From NCBI GenBank assembly GCA_030323885.1, contig CM059198.1, positions 54,796,417 to 54,860,416 of the forward strand: DNA of 64,000 bases, in the 5' to 3' direction. Made by a program: the position numbers and the translations under genes. The notes below the pieces were generated by a model that made no database searches, was not told the origin of the DNA, and worked only from the letters and a program-made list of their open reading frames with translations. Position 1 is the first letter of the stretch, and every line of letters begins with the position of its first letter. Source of the stretch: Branchipolynoe longqiensis (taxonomy: Eukaryota; Annelida; Polychaeta; Phyllodocida; Polynoidae). Of this stretch, positions 21,663-32,893 are shown in pieces.

Positions 21663-22319
21663 AAGCTAAGAGATTCCATATATACGTGGTATGCGGTATG
21701 TGGTATGCGGTATGCGGTATGTGGTATGCGGTATGTGGTATGCAGTATGCGAATGCTAATATGAATGCAAATGCGAATATGGTGTTCTCTGTGGTGGAGT
21801 GGTTAGAGTGTTTGCCTTTTTTCTAGGTCGGACTCCTAATCTGAAGGTCAGTGGTTCGATTCCCTGTGCCCCCATACCGATTTGGATTTCCACCGCTGTG
21901 TATAACTTACAGCGTCATCAAAGGCCAGTTGCTCTCATACCATGTCTATGTGGTGTGGGAGGTTAAAAATCCCTTGGGTCGGTAAAAGTGTAGGGTCGGG
22001 CTTTCTATCGACAAACGGTCTAATGGTGAAAACAAGTCTATTCAGACTTATCCATGATAGGCAGTATAAATCTTCAAGAAAAAAAGAATAAGAATATGAA
22101 TGTGAATGCGAATGTGAATGCGGCAAAAAATGGAAAAGCATATAAATGCACAGTAGTGGTTCTATATGTGTGAATGCGAATGCGAATGCACAAAGTGGAT
22201 CGCTCCATGGACCGACCGGTGCAAATGCAAGAGAAAGACCGAAAATCTCATTGGTATCTATGCCGCATGCTGCATTCGCATTCACATGCCACATACCGGG
22301 TATATGGAATCTTAGCTTT
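21663..22319. mobile_element. FB foldback element with SINE-C inside
   Basis: The left end AAGCTAAGAGATTCCATAT leads into GGTATGC heptamers (21690-21750) and GAATGC hexamers. The right end is GCATTCGCATTCACATGCC to GGAATCTTAGCTTTA. A SINE-C occupies the middle. Confidence 0.75.
21782..22082 (+). mobile_element. SINE-C, near full length
   Basis: Head GTGGTGGAGTGGTTAGAGTG, long variable arm TCGGACTCCTAATCTGA, B box TGGTTCGATTCCC, body through GGTCGGTAAAAGTGTAG, and an A-rich tail after AATCTTCAAG. The long arm points to a Ser or Leu tRNA ancestor. Confidence 0.85.
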
Positions 22320-22575
22320 AGGAACCAGTAGACAATAATTCGGAGTATGCATATTTGGCGCAGTCCGTCCATGTCCCTAGAAGCCTTTGTGGTTTCCGCC
22401 AAAGCTATCCCATAGAACCACTGCACACGTTCTCACGGGACGCGGCTCGAGTTGATTGGTTCATTCAAACTGGAATGCATTCATATGATTGGCTGGACTC
22501 CCATTCACGAATGCTGTCTGCGCAGTGACGTCATTCCAAGTGTATTTGGTGACGCCAGATCGGACTGTCACGGTG

Positions 22576-22870
22576 AGTGACTGAGTAATTGGGGTTTCAT
22601 GTCCTAACAAGATCTTAGGTCATTCCAGTAGAGGTCTACCGACTTCTGGCAGTGTGTTGTCATGGCAACCTCCATTTACAGCAGATATACTAAGCAGCCT
22701 TGTCATGTACAACCATATTTCGTGTGAAAGTTATTAATTAGGGTAGATTAAAAGCTCAAACTTCGTTTTCATCTGGTTATATTTATTCGTTTTGTTTGGG
22801 GCTTTACATCCTCACAACATCTAATGTCATATCAGGATGGGCACTGACTGGTGAGAGTACACACTCATGG
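22576..22870. repeat. 290-bp block duplicated at 26448-26739
   Basis: From AGTGACTGAG through TCATGTCCTAACAAGATC to GAGAGTACACACTCAT the two blocks look about 95% identical. The last 80 bases are antisense SINE-A 3' end; the first 215 are not a repeat I recognise. Confidence 0.8.
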
Positions 22871-23420
22871 TGACTTTCATAATGCACCGGGCGCGGTGGC
22901 CGAATCAGTAGAGCACAAGCCTCATGTGCGGAAGAACGGAGTTCGTCAGTTCGGTTCCCGGTCGAGTCAAACCAATTACTTAAAAATGTATACTTGTTGC
23001 TTCCTAGCCTGGTGCTCGGCATTATTAGGATAGGGCAAGGGCTGGTTAGCTCGGTGTCAGGATAATGTGACTGAGTGTGATGTTGGGTCATGGTGCAGAG
23101 GGCCTGATTTCCTAGTGGGGCAGCACTATAAAATTGCCATGAGTCCATACTGTCACAAGTCGGTACCCATCCTGATATGACCTTAGATGTTGCTAAGACG
23201 TCAAACAACAACAAACAAACTTTCATAATGCTGCCCCATTAATTGGTAGACAACCCTATTGGCGCTATGACCCGATATCCCACTCTGTCGAATTATCTTG
23301 CTAAACCGCAAACCACTCATTGCCGTGTCCTATTAATGTCGATAGCCAAGCTAAGTAGTCACAAGTAACAATTTTTGTAACTCATTGTTTTGACTCGATT
23401 GCGATTCGAACCCATGTTTA
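22792..23420 (-). mobile_element. SINE-A split by a second SINE-A
   Basis: The antisense copy has its 3' half at 22792-22885 and its 5' half at 23219-23420 (GCTGCCCCATTAATTGG ... GATTCGAACCCATG). Confidence 0.85.
22886..23218 (+). mobile_element. SINE-A, full length with 13-bp duplication
   Basis: Starts ACCGGGCGCGGTGGCCGAAT and ends AACAACAACAAACAA. ACTTTCATAATGC lies on both sides (22873-22885, 23219-23231). This copy defines the family ends. Confidence 0.95.
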
Positions 23421-23424
23421 TAGA

Positions 23425-23617
23425 CAGCGACACCAGAGGCCAGCAGTATAAAATCTTCAATGAGAGGCCCAGACTTGAGGTCCGGAAACAATCATGTTTC
23501 TTTCAAATGACAGATCCATGGACCAGTCTTCCAGACCAAGTGACTGAAGCACCAATGGTAGAAGCACTTGAGAGAAGGCTCGATAGATTTTTGGAGAGGA
23601 CACCCTCAATTACATGA
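23425..23617 (+). pseudogene. LINE ORF2 C-terminal remnant
   Basis: The + strand reads QYKIFNERPRLEVRKQSCFF and then WTSLPDQVTEAPMVEALERR before a stop at 23615-23617. The W-x-SLP...V...AP...F/L-x-x-RLD pattern is the usual tail of many LINE reverse-transcriptase proteins. All catalytic parts are missing. Confidence 0.7.
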
Positions 23618-23754
23618 CTTTATGGCTCCAACAACCTCAACATATGTGCAAAAAAGTAGTTTTACCATAATGAGCTGGCATTAGAAGCACAATAGGGCCT
23701 AGATTAGATAGGAGATCTGTAAGTTATTTGAAGGCAGTCAGCCAGCCAGTGCTC

Positions 23755-24560
23755 CATCCGGGCCGTAATCGATTAAACAACTCGGATCATCCGAACCATT
23801 TCTTTTGCTCATGCGCAGAACCTACAACCTCGGGTTGCATAAACGAACATGCTCCGGGTGGGAAAAAATGGTGGCTTACTCCAAAACCTTTTCTTTTTTT
23901 AAATAACCAATATAACTACAGCAAAATAGGATTGAAAGTATTTTATGATTGCATAATTTAGTTATATGTCCACTTTAATATTGATGGTCTTTTTTAAGCG
24001 GCTGTCACACCTCGCCGGATTGAGCAACGGACAGAAGTGTCTAGTCTGGTGGTGATAAGTATCAAAATGTATTAAAATGTGTCAAAATGTTGCGCTATTG
24101 GGGCAATGGCCGCTGGACAAACGGACATGAAACGGAAATGAAACGGACATGAAACGGACATGAAACAGACATGAAACGGACATGAAACGGACATGAATGG
24201 ATAGCCAATGGACGAAATGAACTCAAACTGGACAAGAACCGTAGACGTCAATCCGGCGACAATCGTTCCTAGTTTCGTGCATGTTCAAGACTTGTACGGA
24301 TACAAACCGGACTTTGTTCGGTGTCTGTCTGTTTCCACCAATCTGGTGAGGTGTGACAGGACCTTTGCATTTAAAAAAAGAAAAGAAAGAAGCTTTGCAA
24401 TACATGACACACACAGGTACCAGCACACATGCTCCTGACACCCCCAGCCAAAACGTCAGGTATTTTTTTAGGCTCACCTCGGGGTGTTCTATTTGAAATC
24501 CTGACGACTCGGATCACCCGAGTGATCCGGATCGTCATAATCGAATACGGGCCCCTGTGA
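23755..24560. mobile_element. MITE-3-related element split by MITE-4c
   Basis: Bases 23762-23990 match, inverted, the right half of the MITE-3 at 25.4-25.9 kb (GCGCATGCGC-like, CAACCTCGGGTTG, CTCCGGGTGG, TTTTTTTAAATAACC). Bases 24475-24560 carry TCTATTTGAAATCC and ATAATCGAATACG from the same family. A MITE-4c lies between. Confidence 0.55.
24000..24361. mobile_element. MITE-4c, GAAACGGACAT element
   Basis: Inverted ends are GGCTGTCACACCTCGCCGG and CTGGTGAGGTGTGACAGGAC. The interior has six or so GAAACGGACAT units at about 24115-24200 plus further CGGAC/GTCCG motifs. Confidence 0.65.
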
Positions 24561-24605
24561 ACATGAATCTGGTAACACACCAGTTACATAAAATTGTTGC
24601 TACTG

Positions 24606-25105
24606 TCATGGGGGTGATGAAAATGGGAAATATTGTGCCTAGAGCGGGACTCGAACCCACACCTCTTTTCATTCCGGGCCAGTGTGCTAACCATTACACC
24701 ACCTAGGCTCCCTGATATCAACAAACTACCCATGCCTACCTGTCTATGCGGCTCCTTGCCTGAGAGGTCAGTGCAGACTACTACACTCGTCCCCCTGGAA
24801 TTGTAAGTCTTTTAATGCTTACAATTACATACATACAGGCAATGCAACGCACTTACATACACAGGGTAGTTTCAACAACTATACAGTGCATAGCTTGTAC
24901 AGGATCCTGGTCATGGCACCAGTGTCATGGGGGTGATGAAAATGGGAAATATTGTGCCTAGAGTGGGACTCGAACCCACATCTCTTTGCATTCCGGGCCA
25001 GTGTGCTAACCATTACACCACCTAGGCTCCCTGATATCAACACACTACCCACGCCTACCTGTCTATGCGGCTCCTAGCCTGAGAGGTCAGTGCAGACCAC
25101 TACAC
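24606..25105 (-). mobile_element. SINE-B dimer
   Basis: Same order as the 1.1 kb dimer: tRNA-like unit, tail, linker, second tRNA-like unit, tail. Period is about 319 bp. Both B boxes are intact. Confidence 0.85.
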
Positions 25106-25159
25106 TACCATTAAAGTTAATGTAGCCATATATAAATAACGCACTCGCTTTCCAATGAG

Positions 25160-25365
25160 AGCACCGGACGCGGTGGCCGAATCGCTAGAGCGCAGGCCTC
25201 CCGTGCGGGAGATCGGGAGTTCAATTCCCGGTCGAGTCAAACCAATGACTTACAAAATTGATACTTGTTGGTTCCTAGCTTGGCGCTCAGCATTAATAAG
25301 GAAAGGGCAAGTTCTGGTTTGCACAGTGTCAGGATAGTGTGACTGACTGGGATATTGAGTCATTC
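25160..25365 (+). mobile_element. SINE-A, 3'-truncated
   Basis: A near-consensus head (GGTGGCCGAATCGCTAGAGC, GGAGTTCAATTCCCGGTC) and half of the body. It stops at GATATTGAGTCAT, shortly before MITE-3. Confidence 0.85.
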
Positions 25366-25414
25366 TTATTGCGAAAAGCCCCGTTTTAAACCGGGTCCTT
25401 TTTAAACTGCAACA

Positions 25415-25863
25415 CCGGTGTGGTGGTTTCAGCGTGTTCCCGTGCTCAGACGTGTCCCTCGCTTCTGCGCATGCGTCAGAATCTAGTAAACATGGCCGTA
25501 ATCGATTAACACGAACCGGGCGACTCGGGTCATCCGAATTTCAAATAGAACACGCGAGTGGAGTCGACAAATACACTTCCCGTGTGCAAAAAAAGAATAA
25601 CTTACATTAATGAAATGGAAATATAGGTAAACTGGGCCATGATACAATACTTTAAATCCTATTTTGCTGTACTTTTATCGGTTATTTAAAAAAAAAGAAC
25701 AAACTGTCCACCCGAGCGTATTCGATTATTCAACCCGAGTTTGTAGGATGTGCGCATGCGCCAATAAGTGGCTGGGGTGACCCGAGTTGATGCGAAATCC
25801 GCGCATGCGCAGAAGCAACGGGACACGTCTGAGCACAGGAACACGCTGAAACCACCACACCGG
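25415..25863. mobile_element. MITE-3 with NRF1-like palindromes
   Basis: Inverted ends of about 45 bp: CCGGTGTGGTGGTTTCAGCG, TGTTCCCGTGCTCAGACGTG. GCGCATGCG occurs three times near the ends. The terminal 19 bp match the element at 16.6 kb; the interiors differ. Confidence 0.8.
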
Positions 25864-26006
25864 CAGGACTGTGGGGAATGAGGGGTTAAAGGGATCCATT
25901 GAAGGACAGCAGCAGACAAATACACACCAACACGTTCACCCGACTCTCACTAATCGCCTCCGGGTGCTGGTGGTCGCAGAATCTACATTTTTGATGCACT
26001 GAGGAT

Positions 26007-26334
26007 GTTGATTGGTTGTTGGAGTTTTACGTCCTGGCAACATCTAAGTTCATATCAGGATGGGTACAGACTTGTGACCGTGCACACTAATGGCGACTAT
26101 ATAGTGGTGCCCCACTGGGAAATACTGAGGCACCATGACCCGATATCCCACTCAGTCACATTATCCCGAAACCGAGCTAATCAGTCCTTGCCTTATCCTA
26201 TTAATGCAGAGTGCCAGCCTCGGAAGCGACAAATATGAATTTTATAAGTCATTAGCTTGACTTGACGGGGAACCGAACTCCCGATCTCCCACACGGGATG
26301 CTGCGCTCTACCGATTCGGCCACCGTGCCTGGCA
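26007..26334 (-). mobile_element. SINE-A, full length
   Basis: Flanked by ATGCACTGAGRA on both sides (25994-26005, 26335-26346), which looks like its target duplication. The head end reads CTACCGATTCGGCCACCG. Confidence 0.9.
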
Positions 26335-26379
26335 ATGCACTGAGAAGATTACCTGCATTATTTACCTAGCAGCCACCGG

Positions 26380-26955
26380 ATCTCCCTTGGTCGAATCGGT
26401 AGAGCGCAGGCTTCCCGTGCGGAAGGTCGGGAGTTCGAAATCCCAGAGTGACTGAGAAATTGGGGTTTCATGTCCTAACAAGATCTTAGGTCATTCCAGT
26501 AGAGGTCTACCGACTTCTGGTGGTGTGTTATCATGGCAACGTCCATTTACAACAGATATTCTAAGCAGCCTTGTCATGTACAACCTTATTTCGTGTGAAA
26601 GTTATTAATTAGGGTAGATTAAAAGCTCAAACTTCGTTTTCATCTGGTTATATTTATTCGCTTTGTTTGGGGTTTTACATCCTCACAACATCTAATGTCA
26701 TATCAGGGTGGGCACTGACTGGTGAGAGTACACACTCATTGAAACGTGTCACTACCTAGCTTGGCGCTCAGCATTACTAGGACAGGTCAATGACTGGTTA
26801 GCTCAGTATCAGGATAATGTGACTGAGTGGGATATTGGGTCTCAATGGGACAGCCTTATAAAGTCGCCATAAGTGTGCACTGTCAAAAGTCGGTACCCAT
26901 TCTGATATGACCTTAGATGTTGCCAGGATGTAAAAAAAAACGCCAACAAAGAACA
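26380..26955 (+). mobile_element. SINE-A interrupted by the duplicated 290-bp block
   Basis: The head at 26380-26447 and the body and tail at 26740-26955 are in the same orientation. The block from 22.6 kb lies between. Confidence 0.75.
26448..26739. repeat. Second copy of the 290-bp block
   Basis: See 22576-22870. It is bounded on both sides by SINE-A sequence, so it entered an existing SINE-A or arose by exchange between SINE-A copies. Confidence 0.8.
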
Positions 26956-27153
26956 ACATCCTGTACACAGCAGGACACCACCTGCATTATGTATCCCACC
27001 AACAGGACACAGGCTGCATTAATGTGGGGGGCAGGTCTAGTTTAGAAAAACTGTATTAGTACTAAAACATTACTTATTGTGGGATAACTGAGAAAAGTAT
27101 AGAGAAGGCAGCCGACATTAAACAGGTGTATGAATGCTTAGTGTGTCACCATG

Positions 27154-27507
27154 GTTTTTTGTTGTTGAAGATTTATACTGCCTATCATGGATAAGCCTGA
27201 ATAGGCTTGTTTTCACCATCAGACAGTTTGTCGATAGAAAGCCCGAGCTTCCACTTTTACCGACCCAAGGGATTTTTAACCTCCCACACCACATAGACAT
27301 GGCGACCCAAGGGATTTTTAACCTTCCACACCACCTAGACATGGCATGAGAGCAACTGGCCTTTGATGACGCTGTAAGTTATACACAGCGGTGGAAATCC
27401 AAATTGGCAGAGGTGGGGGGGCACAGGGAATCGAACCACTGACCTTCAGATTAGGAGTCCGACCTAGAAAAAAGTCAGACACTCTAACCACTCCACCACA
27501 GAGAACA
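27154..27507 (-). mobile_element. SINE-C, full length with internal duplication
   Basis: Antisense, from the tail TTGAAGATTTATACTGCC to the head CTCTAACCACTCCACCACAG. A block of about 37 bp (GACCCAAGGGATTTTTAACC ... CCTAGACATGG) is duplicated at about 27264-27337. Confidence 0.85.
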
Positions 27508-27527
27508 CCACAACATACAATATCAGG

Positions 27528-27855
27528 ACTGGTTGGTTGGTTTGGGGAATTTTACATCCTCCCAACATCTAAGGTCATATCAGGACGGGTACTGACTTGT
27601 GACAGTGTGCACTCATGGCAACTTTATAGTTCTGTCCCACTGGGAGACCAGGCTGTCAGCACCATGACCTCGTAACCCACTCAGTCACATTATCCTGACA
27701 CTGAGCCAACCAGTCCTTGCCCTATCCTAACAATAGGCTAGGAAGCAACAAATATCAATTTTGTATGTCATTGATTGACTCGACCGGGAATTGAACTCCT
27801 GACCTTCCTTCCGCATGGGAAGCCTGCGCTCTACCGATTCGGCCACCGCGTCGGG
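27528..27855 (-). mobile_element. SINE-A, full length
   Basis: TTGG repeats, tail TTTTACATCCTCCCAAC, full antisense body, head CTCTACCGATTCGGCCACCG. Confidence 0.9.
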
Positions 27856-28162
27856 TCGGAGTCCTGACAGAAGCGGGAGCCAGTAAGCCTGTCCACACTG
27901 CACAAGCTCAGGATCTGCACCAAAAGACATTAGTACCAAAATCCAGAGGCGCACGTCGTGTGACCTCTGTCTGAGTGAGTTCTTCAAGGTCAAACCCCAG
28001 GGAATTGGTCGCAGTGCGCAACCTTAAGCGAAGGACTGATGTACTAATAGGTGCAAATTGACCTGTCAGTGTTCGACCGTTCGGCTCTCAGAAATCTTTT
28101 TTTAGCTATATCGAAATGAAATAGATGTTTTTATATATATTTAGCTCTATTACATTCATTGA

Positions 28163-28505
28163 TTCAGCCGAATAACTAAGACTAGTAAGAGTGCAGAAGG
28201 TCGGAAGTTAAAATCCTGGCCGAGTCAAACCAATGACTTACGAAATTGATACTTTATAGTGCTGCCCCACTGGAGACCAGGCTGCCAGCACCATGACTTG
28301 ACATCCCACTCAGTCACATTATACTGACACTGAGCCAACCAGTCCTTGCCCTATCCTAATAATGCCGAACACCTGGCTAGGAAGTGACAAGTATACATTT
28401 TTTACGTCATTGGTTTGACTCAATCAGGGTTAGAACCCAAGGGTTCGAATCCACGATCTACCAAAACGGGAGGCGGACACTCAACTCATTCAGCCATCCC
28501 ATCTG
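28163..28505. mobile_element. Head-to-head inverted SINE-A pair
   Basis: A + head fragment (28163-28252) ends at AATTGATACTTTATAG and is joined directly to an antisense SINE-A2 (28253-28505) that starts ATAGTGCTGCCCCACTGG. The two heads face outward. Confidence 0.75.
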
Positions 28506-28523
28506 GTGGTCCCTCAGGAAGGA

Positions 28524-28561
28524 CTGTAGCTGTGACCCGGCACGCCAGGTCACAGCTACAG
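28524..28561. other. Perfect 14-bp hairpin
   Basis: CTGTAGCTGTGACC and GGTCACAGCTACAG enclose a 10-nt loop (CGGCACGCCA), just outside the SINE-A2 head. Confidence 0.7.
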
Positions 28562-29110
28562 CTTATATGGTGAAAGAGGGAGGTGGTGAATACACATACA
28601 CAGAGCAGTATTTTATCTAATTGGAATATCTGTGACGACAATTTCACTGAAATCTACATTAGAAACAAATGCATGGCAATAACGCTACCAAATTTAGTCA
28701 TCAAGAGGCGTGTGATTATAGATGCAAAGTGAGTTTAACGCATAGCGCCTATAGTGAAGGGCAAGGTTGGTAGTGGCACCAACATATGTCCAGTGTGTAA
28801 GCTGGATGCGCAGCGAAGGAGGAAGGCGAAGGCGGGGGTGGAAGAAAAACACTTTATTGCATGTAAAGTGTGAGGGGGGCAATGTACAATGATCAGGGGG
28901 AAACATGTACAGGGTAATGATGAATGAGCAGTGTCAATGTGAATAATGTCAATGAGGGAGGTGCCCCGGAGAGCCCTGAGCCCTATAAAGGTAAGTATAT
29001 GTAGTAAGGGTGGGTGGGTGGAGAAGAAAGGACTGCGTGCGGCTGGAGATGGAGGCTGAGTGAGGAAGGAGAGAGGAGGGGCTGCATATAAGGGAAGTAG
29101 AGAGGGGGGG
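28562..29110. other. Unassigned; purine-rich end
   Basis: No gene was recognised. The last 120 bp are G/A-rich, and GAGAGGGGGGG at 29100-29110 is the likely target duplication of the LINE that follows. Confidence 0.45.
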
Positions 29111-30032
29111 AAGTTATGATTAAACGAGGAGTTCGACAGGGGTGTGTATTGTCACCATGTCTATTTAACCTGTACACAGAGATGATTTTCAGACACATTG
29201 AAGATTGCAAGGGAGTGACAATAGGTGGCATGAACATCAACAATCTTAGATATGCCGATGACAGTGTAATACTAGCAGACAGTGAGAAAAACCTACAAGA
29301 TATAGTGAATAGAATCAATAAAGCTGGAATACTATTCAACATGAAGATGAATGCCAGGAAGACCAAAACCATGGTCATAAGTAAAAAGACAGATAAACCA
29401 AATGTCAATATAACCATAGATGGCACAAACATAGAACAAGTATCCGAATTCATATATCTCGGACAAAAGATTACAAATGATGGGAGATGTGAGGAAGAAA
29501 TTAAAAGAAGGATAACAATAGCCCGAACAACATTCTCCAAAATGAATAGAGTGTTAACATCAAGTAAGATATTAATACAAACAAGGAAGCGTATTCTTCA
29601 GTGTTATGTGTGGTCTAGTCTAATGTATGGGGCAGAGACATGGACAATCTCTAAGAAAATGTACAAACGTTTAGCAGCATTTGAGATGTGGACTTATCGA
29701 AGGATGATGAAAATATCATGGACAAAGAAGATCACCAACAAAGAAGTTCTCAGAAAAATTAAAAATAAGAAAAGCTTGTTTGCCACTATACAGACAAAGA
29801 AACTTATTTATTTTGGCCACATCATTCGTCAGAGTTCAATATACCGTACATTGTTGGAAGGGAAGGTGAATGGCAGCAGAGGGAGAGGGAGACCAAGAAC
29901 ATCATGGTTTACAAATATTTCACAGTGGACAGGCTTGAATTATTCACAGTCTATCAGAACAGCACAACATCGGGACAAGTGGAGAACCATTGCATCCAAC
30001 CCTCGACTAGAGGATGGAACTATTGATTGATT
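29111..30032 (+). pseudogene. RTE/BovB-like LINE, 5'-truncated, long open frame
   Basis: The frame 29116-30030 (304 residues) begins inside reverse-transcriptase motif B (RGVRQGCVLSPCLFNLY, residues 4-20) and has the catalytic box YADD at residues 46-49. The thumb and C-terminal zinc-finger-like part follow (TNKEVLRKI, LIYFGHIIRQ, GRGRPRTSW). The order and wording match RTE/BovB elements, whose full protein is about 900-1000 residues, so the endonuclease and RT motif A are missing. It ends in TTGA repeats. GAGAGGGGGGG on both sides suggests a target duplication. The first Met is incidental. There are no stops, so insertion was recent, but the copy cannot encode a full enzyme. Confidence 0.85.
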
Positions 30033-30529
30033 GAGAGAGGGGGGGGGGGTGCGTAACCCAACGGTCAGGCGGAAGGAGGAGGGGGGGCGGGGGAACTCCT
30101 CCTTCCCTGCGAATCAAGCGCAATGCGAGCATTACGACCAAGCTGTGGCCTGGCAGGCTGGGTACCAGCTTCAGTTCTTACCGAGGCACCAGCGGAACTT
30201 GGAATGCCCGTATTAATCCGGTGCTCACTACTACTACTACTACAACTACCACAACTACTACAGAGCCTCCGGGAATATGCTGGGAGAGTGCATTGTTGAG
30301 AATGTGAATGTGACACCACTGGTGGATGGTGACAGTAATCCTGTTGACAGAGAGGGGCACTGTCAACATGCGGTGCTGTTTGTGTTACCCTGTCACTGAC
30401 AATCTTATCAGTTTAAAGGCATTCACAATTAGATCGATGCTGCATGATGTGGATAAATACTGAGTGGGAAATCAGATTAATTTATTATCTATCAGATGAA
30501 TCATGCGTTCAATCAAATTATCAATTTTG
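30033..30529. other. Unassigned; short (ACT)n
   Basis: G-rich at 30035-30095, and an ACT trinucleotide run at about 30226-30263. Nothing else was recognised. Confidence 0.4.
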
Positions 30530-30668
30530 TCAAAGAATTAAATAATGCCATCAACAAAGTTCATTAAAAGAATGAAATAATGCCATCGACAAAGTTCATT
30601 TAAAAAAAAATGAAATAATGCCATCGACAAAGTTCATTAAAGAATGAAATAATGCCATCGACAAAATT

Positions 30669-31240
30669 CATCTGTGCAAAATAACAACTGGGAACCCCAA
30701 CTGAACTGCACCACAAGGGGGCAGGTGATATGTCACGGCCCACCAACTGGACAGCCCAGGGCGGGATAAACCGGAAATAAAAAAGCCAGGTAACATATCC
30801 AACAACAATATAAATCAAATCAAATCCAAACAAACATAACTCAACCACCTATTATGTAAAAGCCTATGGACATGTAAATAAAATAAAATAGGCTAGTATA
30901 GAATTAAGTCGGAAAAAAAGTGGAAAACTCTTCCCAAGAAAACCCCAAAACACTAACATAGAACCTTAAGAAAACAACTAACATAGTAATAAGAATATAA
31001 CAAAAATACAATGCCAAGAGGGCCCCAAAAAGTAACATAGGCTACTAAACGTACCAACAGACTATCTATCTGCTACTGAAATGCAGACAATCAAATAACT
31101 TATCAGCAGCTACTGTTTGGTAAGACAACACCAACACTACAGCTGGCCAGCATTGAAAACAAGCCTGGGTACCCAGGCTTACATGCTATGGACAGAATAA
31201 ATACAGCCTCAATAAAAAAAAAATATTAAAAAAATTAAAA
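30669..31240. repeat. 570-bp inserted unit, copy 1
   Basis: Runs from TCTGTGCAAAATAACAACTG to CAGCCTCAATAAAAAAAAAA. The A-rich end after AATAAATACAGCC suggests a retroposed sequence, but the source was not recognised. It has no long open frame. Confidence 0.65.
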
Positions 31241-31410
31241 GAATGAAATAATGCCAATGACAAAGTTCATTAAAAGAATGAAATAATGCCATCAACAAAG
31301 TTCATTAAAAGAATGAAATAATGCCATCGACAAAGTTCATTTAAAAAAAAAATGAAATAATGCCATCGACAAAGTTCATTAAAGAATGAAATAATGCCAT
31401 CGACAAAATT

Positions 31411-31980
31411 CATCTGTGCAAAATAACAACTGGGAACCCCAACTGAACTGCACCACAAGGGGGCAGGTGATATGTCACGGCCCACCAACTGGACAGCCCA
31501 GGGCGGGATAACCGGAAATAAAAAAGCCAGGTAACATATCCAACAACAATATAAATCAAATCAAATCCAAACAAACATAACTCAACCACCTATTATGTAA
31601 AAGCCTATGGACATGTAAATAAAATAAAATAGGCTAGTATAGAATTAAGTCGAAAAAAAAGTGGAAAACTCTTCCCAAGAAAACCCCAAAACACTAACAT
31701 AGAACCTTAAGAAAACAACTAACATAGTAATAAGAATATAACAAAAATACAATGCCAAGAGGGCCCCAAAAAGTAACATAGGCTACTAAACGTACCAACA
31801 GACTATCTATCTGCTACTGAAATGCAGACAATCAAATAACTTATCAGCAGCTACTGTTTGGTAAGACAACACCAACACTACAGCTGGCCAGCATTGAAAA
31901 CAAGCCTGGGTACCCAGGCTTACATGCTATGGACAGAATAAATACAGCCTCAATAAAAAAAAATATTTAAAAAATTAAAA
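31411..31980. repeat. 570-bp inserted unit, copy 2
   Basis: Nearly identical to copy 1, with one-base differences such as GGGATAACC for GGGATAAACC. It was duplicated together with flanking 35-bp units. Confidence 0.85.
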
Positions 31981-32372
31981 GAATGAAATAATGCCAATGA
32001 CAAAGTTCATTAAAAGAATGAAATAATGCCATCAACAAAGTTCATTAAAAGAATGAAATAATGCCATCGACAAAGTTCATTAAAAGAATGAAATAATGCC
32101 ATCGACAAAGTTCATTAAAAGAATGAAATAATGCCATCAACAAAGTTCATTAAAAGAATGAAATAATGCCATTGACAAAGTTCATTAAAAGAATGAAATA
32201 ATCCCATCAGCAAAGTTCATTAAAAGAATGAAATAATCCCATCAACAAAGTTCATTACACGGTGGCAATCAAATGACCGTTTGCCCGGATAATTTTAGTT
32301 AGATGGTAGCAATCAATTTGATCAAACCATTAATCAAATTAGCTATATGTTGTTAATGAAACAAATTATATA

Positions 32373-32565
32373 CAGCGAAACCTTGTTATAATGCATCTTG
32401 ATTTAATGCAAATACGGATATAACGCGATGATTCATTAGACTCAGAATTATTTAATTCAAAGGCAATTCAGTGAACTGAATCATGATTTAGTGCAACAAT
32501 GCTGGGTTTTTTTTGCAATGACATTTTATGTACCCTAACGATCATGTTATAATGGGGGTTCACTG
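32373..32565. mobile_element. pogo/Tigger-like MITE, TA target
   Basis: Inverted ends CAGCGAAACCTTGTTATAATG and the inverse of CAGTGAACCCCCATTATAAC, with TA on each side. Both the termini and the TA target are typical of pogo-type Tc1/mariner elements. Length is 193 bp, non-coding. Confidence 0.75.
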
Positions 32566-32893
32566 TATCATGAAATACATTACATGTTTTCTATCAAATT
32601 AACTATGTTACAGATCCATGGAACAGTCAAATTGATTGTAGGTCGTCGATCAAATTAAGCATATTTGCCAAATTAAATATATGCTTTCAATCAAAGCAAT
32701 TATACCAATCAAATTAATGCAATCAAATCAATTGCCGCACGGGAAGCCTGCGCTCTACCGATACTGCCACCTCGCCCTGTGGATCAACTCAGAGAATAGG
32801 TTTATGGGGGCCATTTTATATTAAATACAACACCTGTTTGCACCCACCTTGGCAACAGATGAACAGGGTTAGCCACTAAAGTAATTTAATATC
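32566..32893. other. AT-rich; SINE-A head scrap
   Basis: ATCAAATTA-type repeats occur. Bases 32728-32775 match an antisense SINE-A head (CCGCACGGGAAGCCTGCG, CTCTACCGATACTGCCACC). No gene was recognised. Confidence 0.5.

Larger units (their letters stand above)
30530..32262. repeat. 35-bp repeat array with duplicated 742-bp block
   Basis: The unit GAATGAAATAATGCCATCGA then CAAAGTTCATTAAAA (35 bp) occurs in arrays at 30530-30668, 31240-31410 and 31980-32262. Two copies of a 570-bp unit lie between, offset by 742 bp. Confidence 0.9.

Noticed and set aside
28983..29540. 185-residue frame on the minus strand
   Set aside because: It is the antisense shadow of the RTE-like LINE frame at 29116-30030.
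30530..32262. CRISPR array (35-bp repeats)
   Set aside because: The repeats are contiguous without unique spacers, and the surroundings are eukaryotic transposons.
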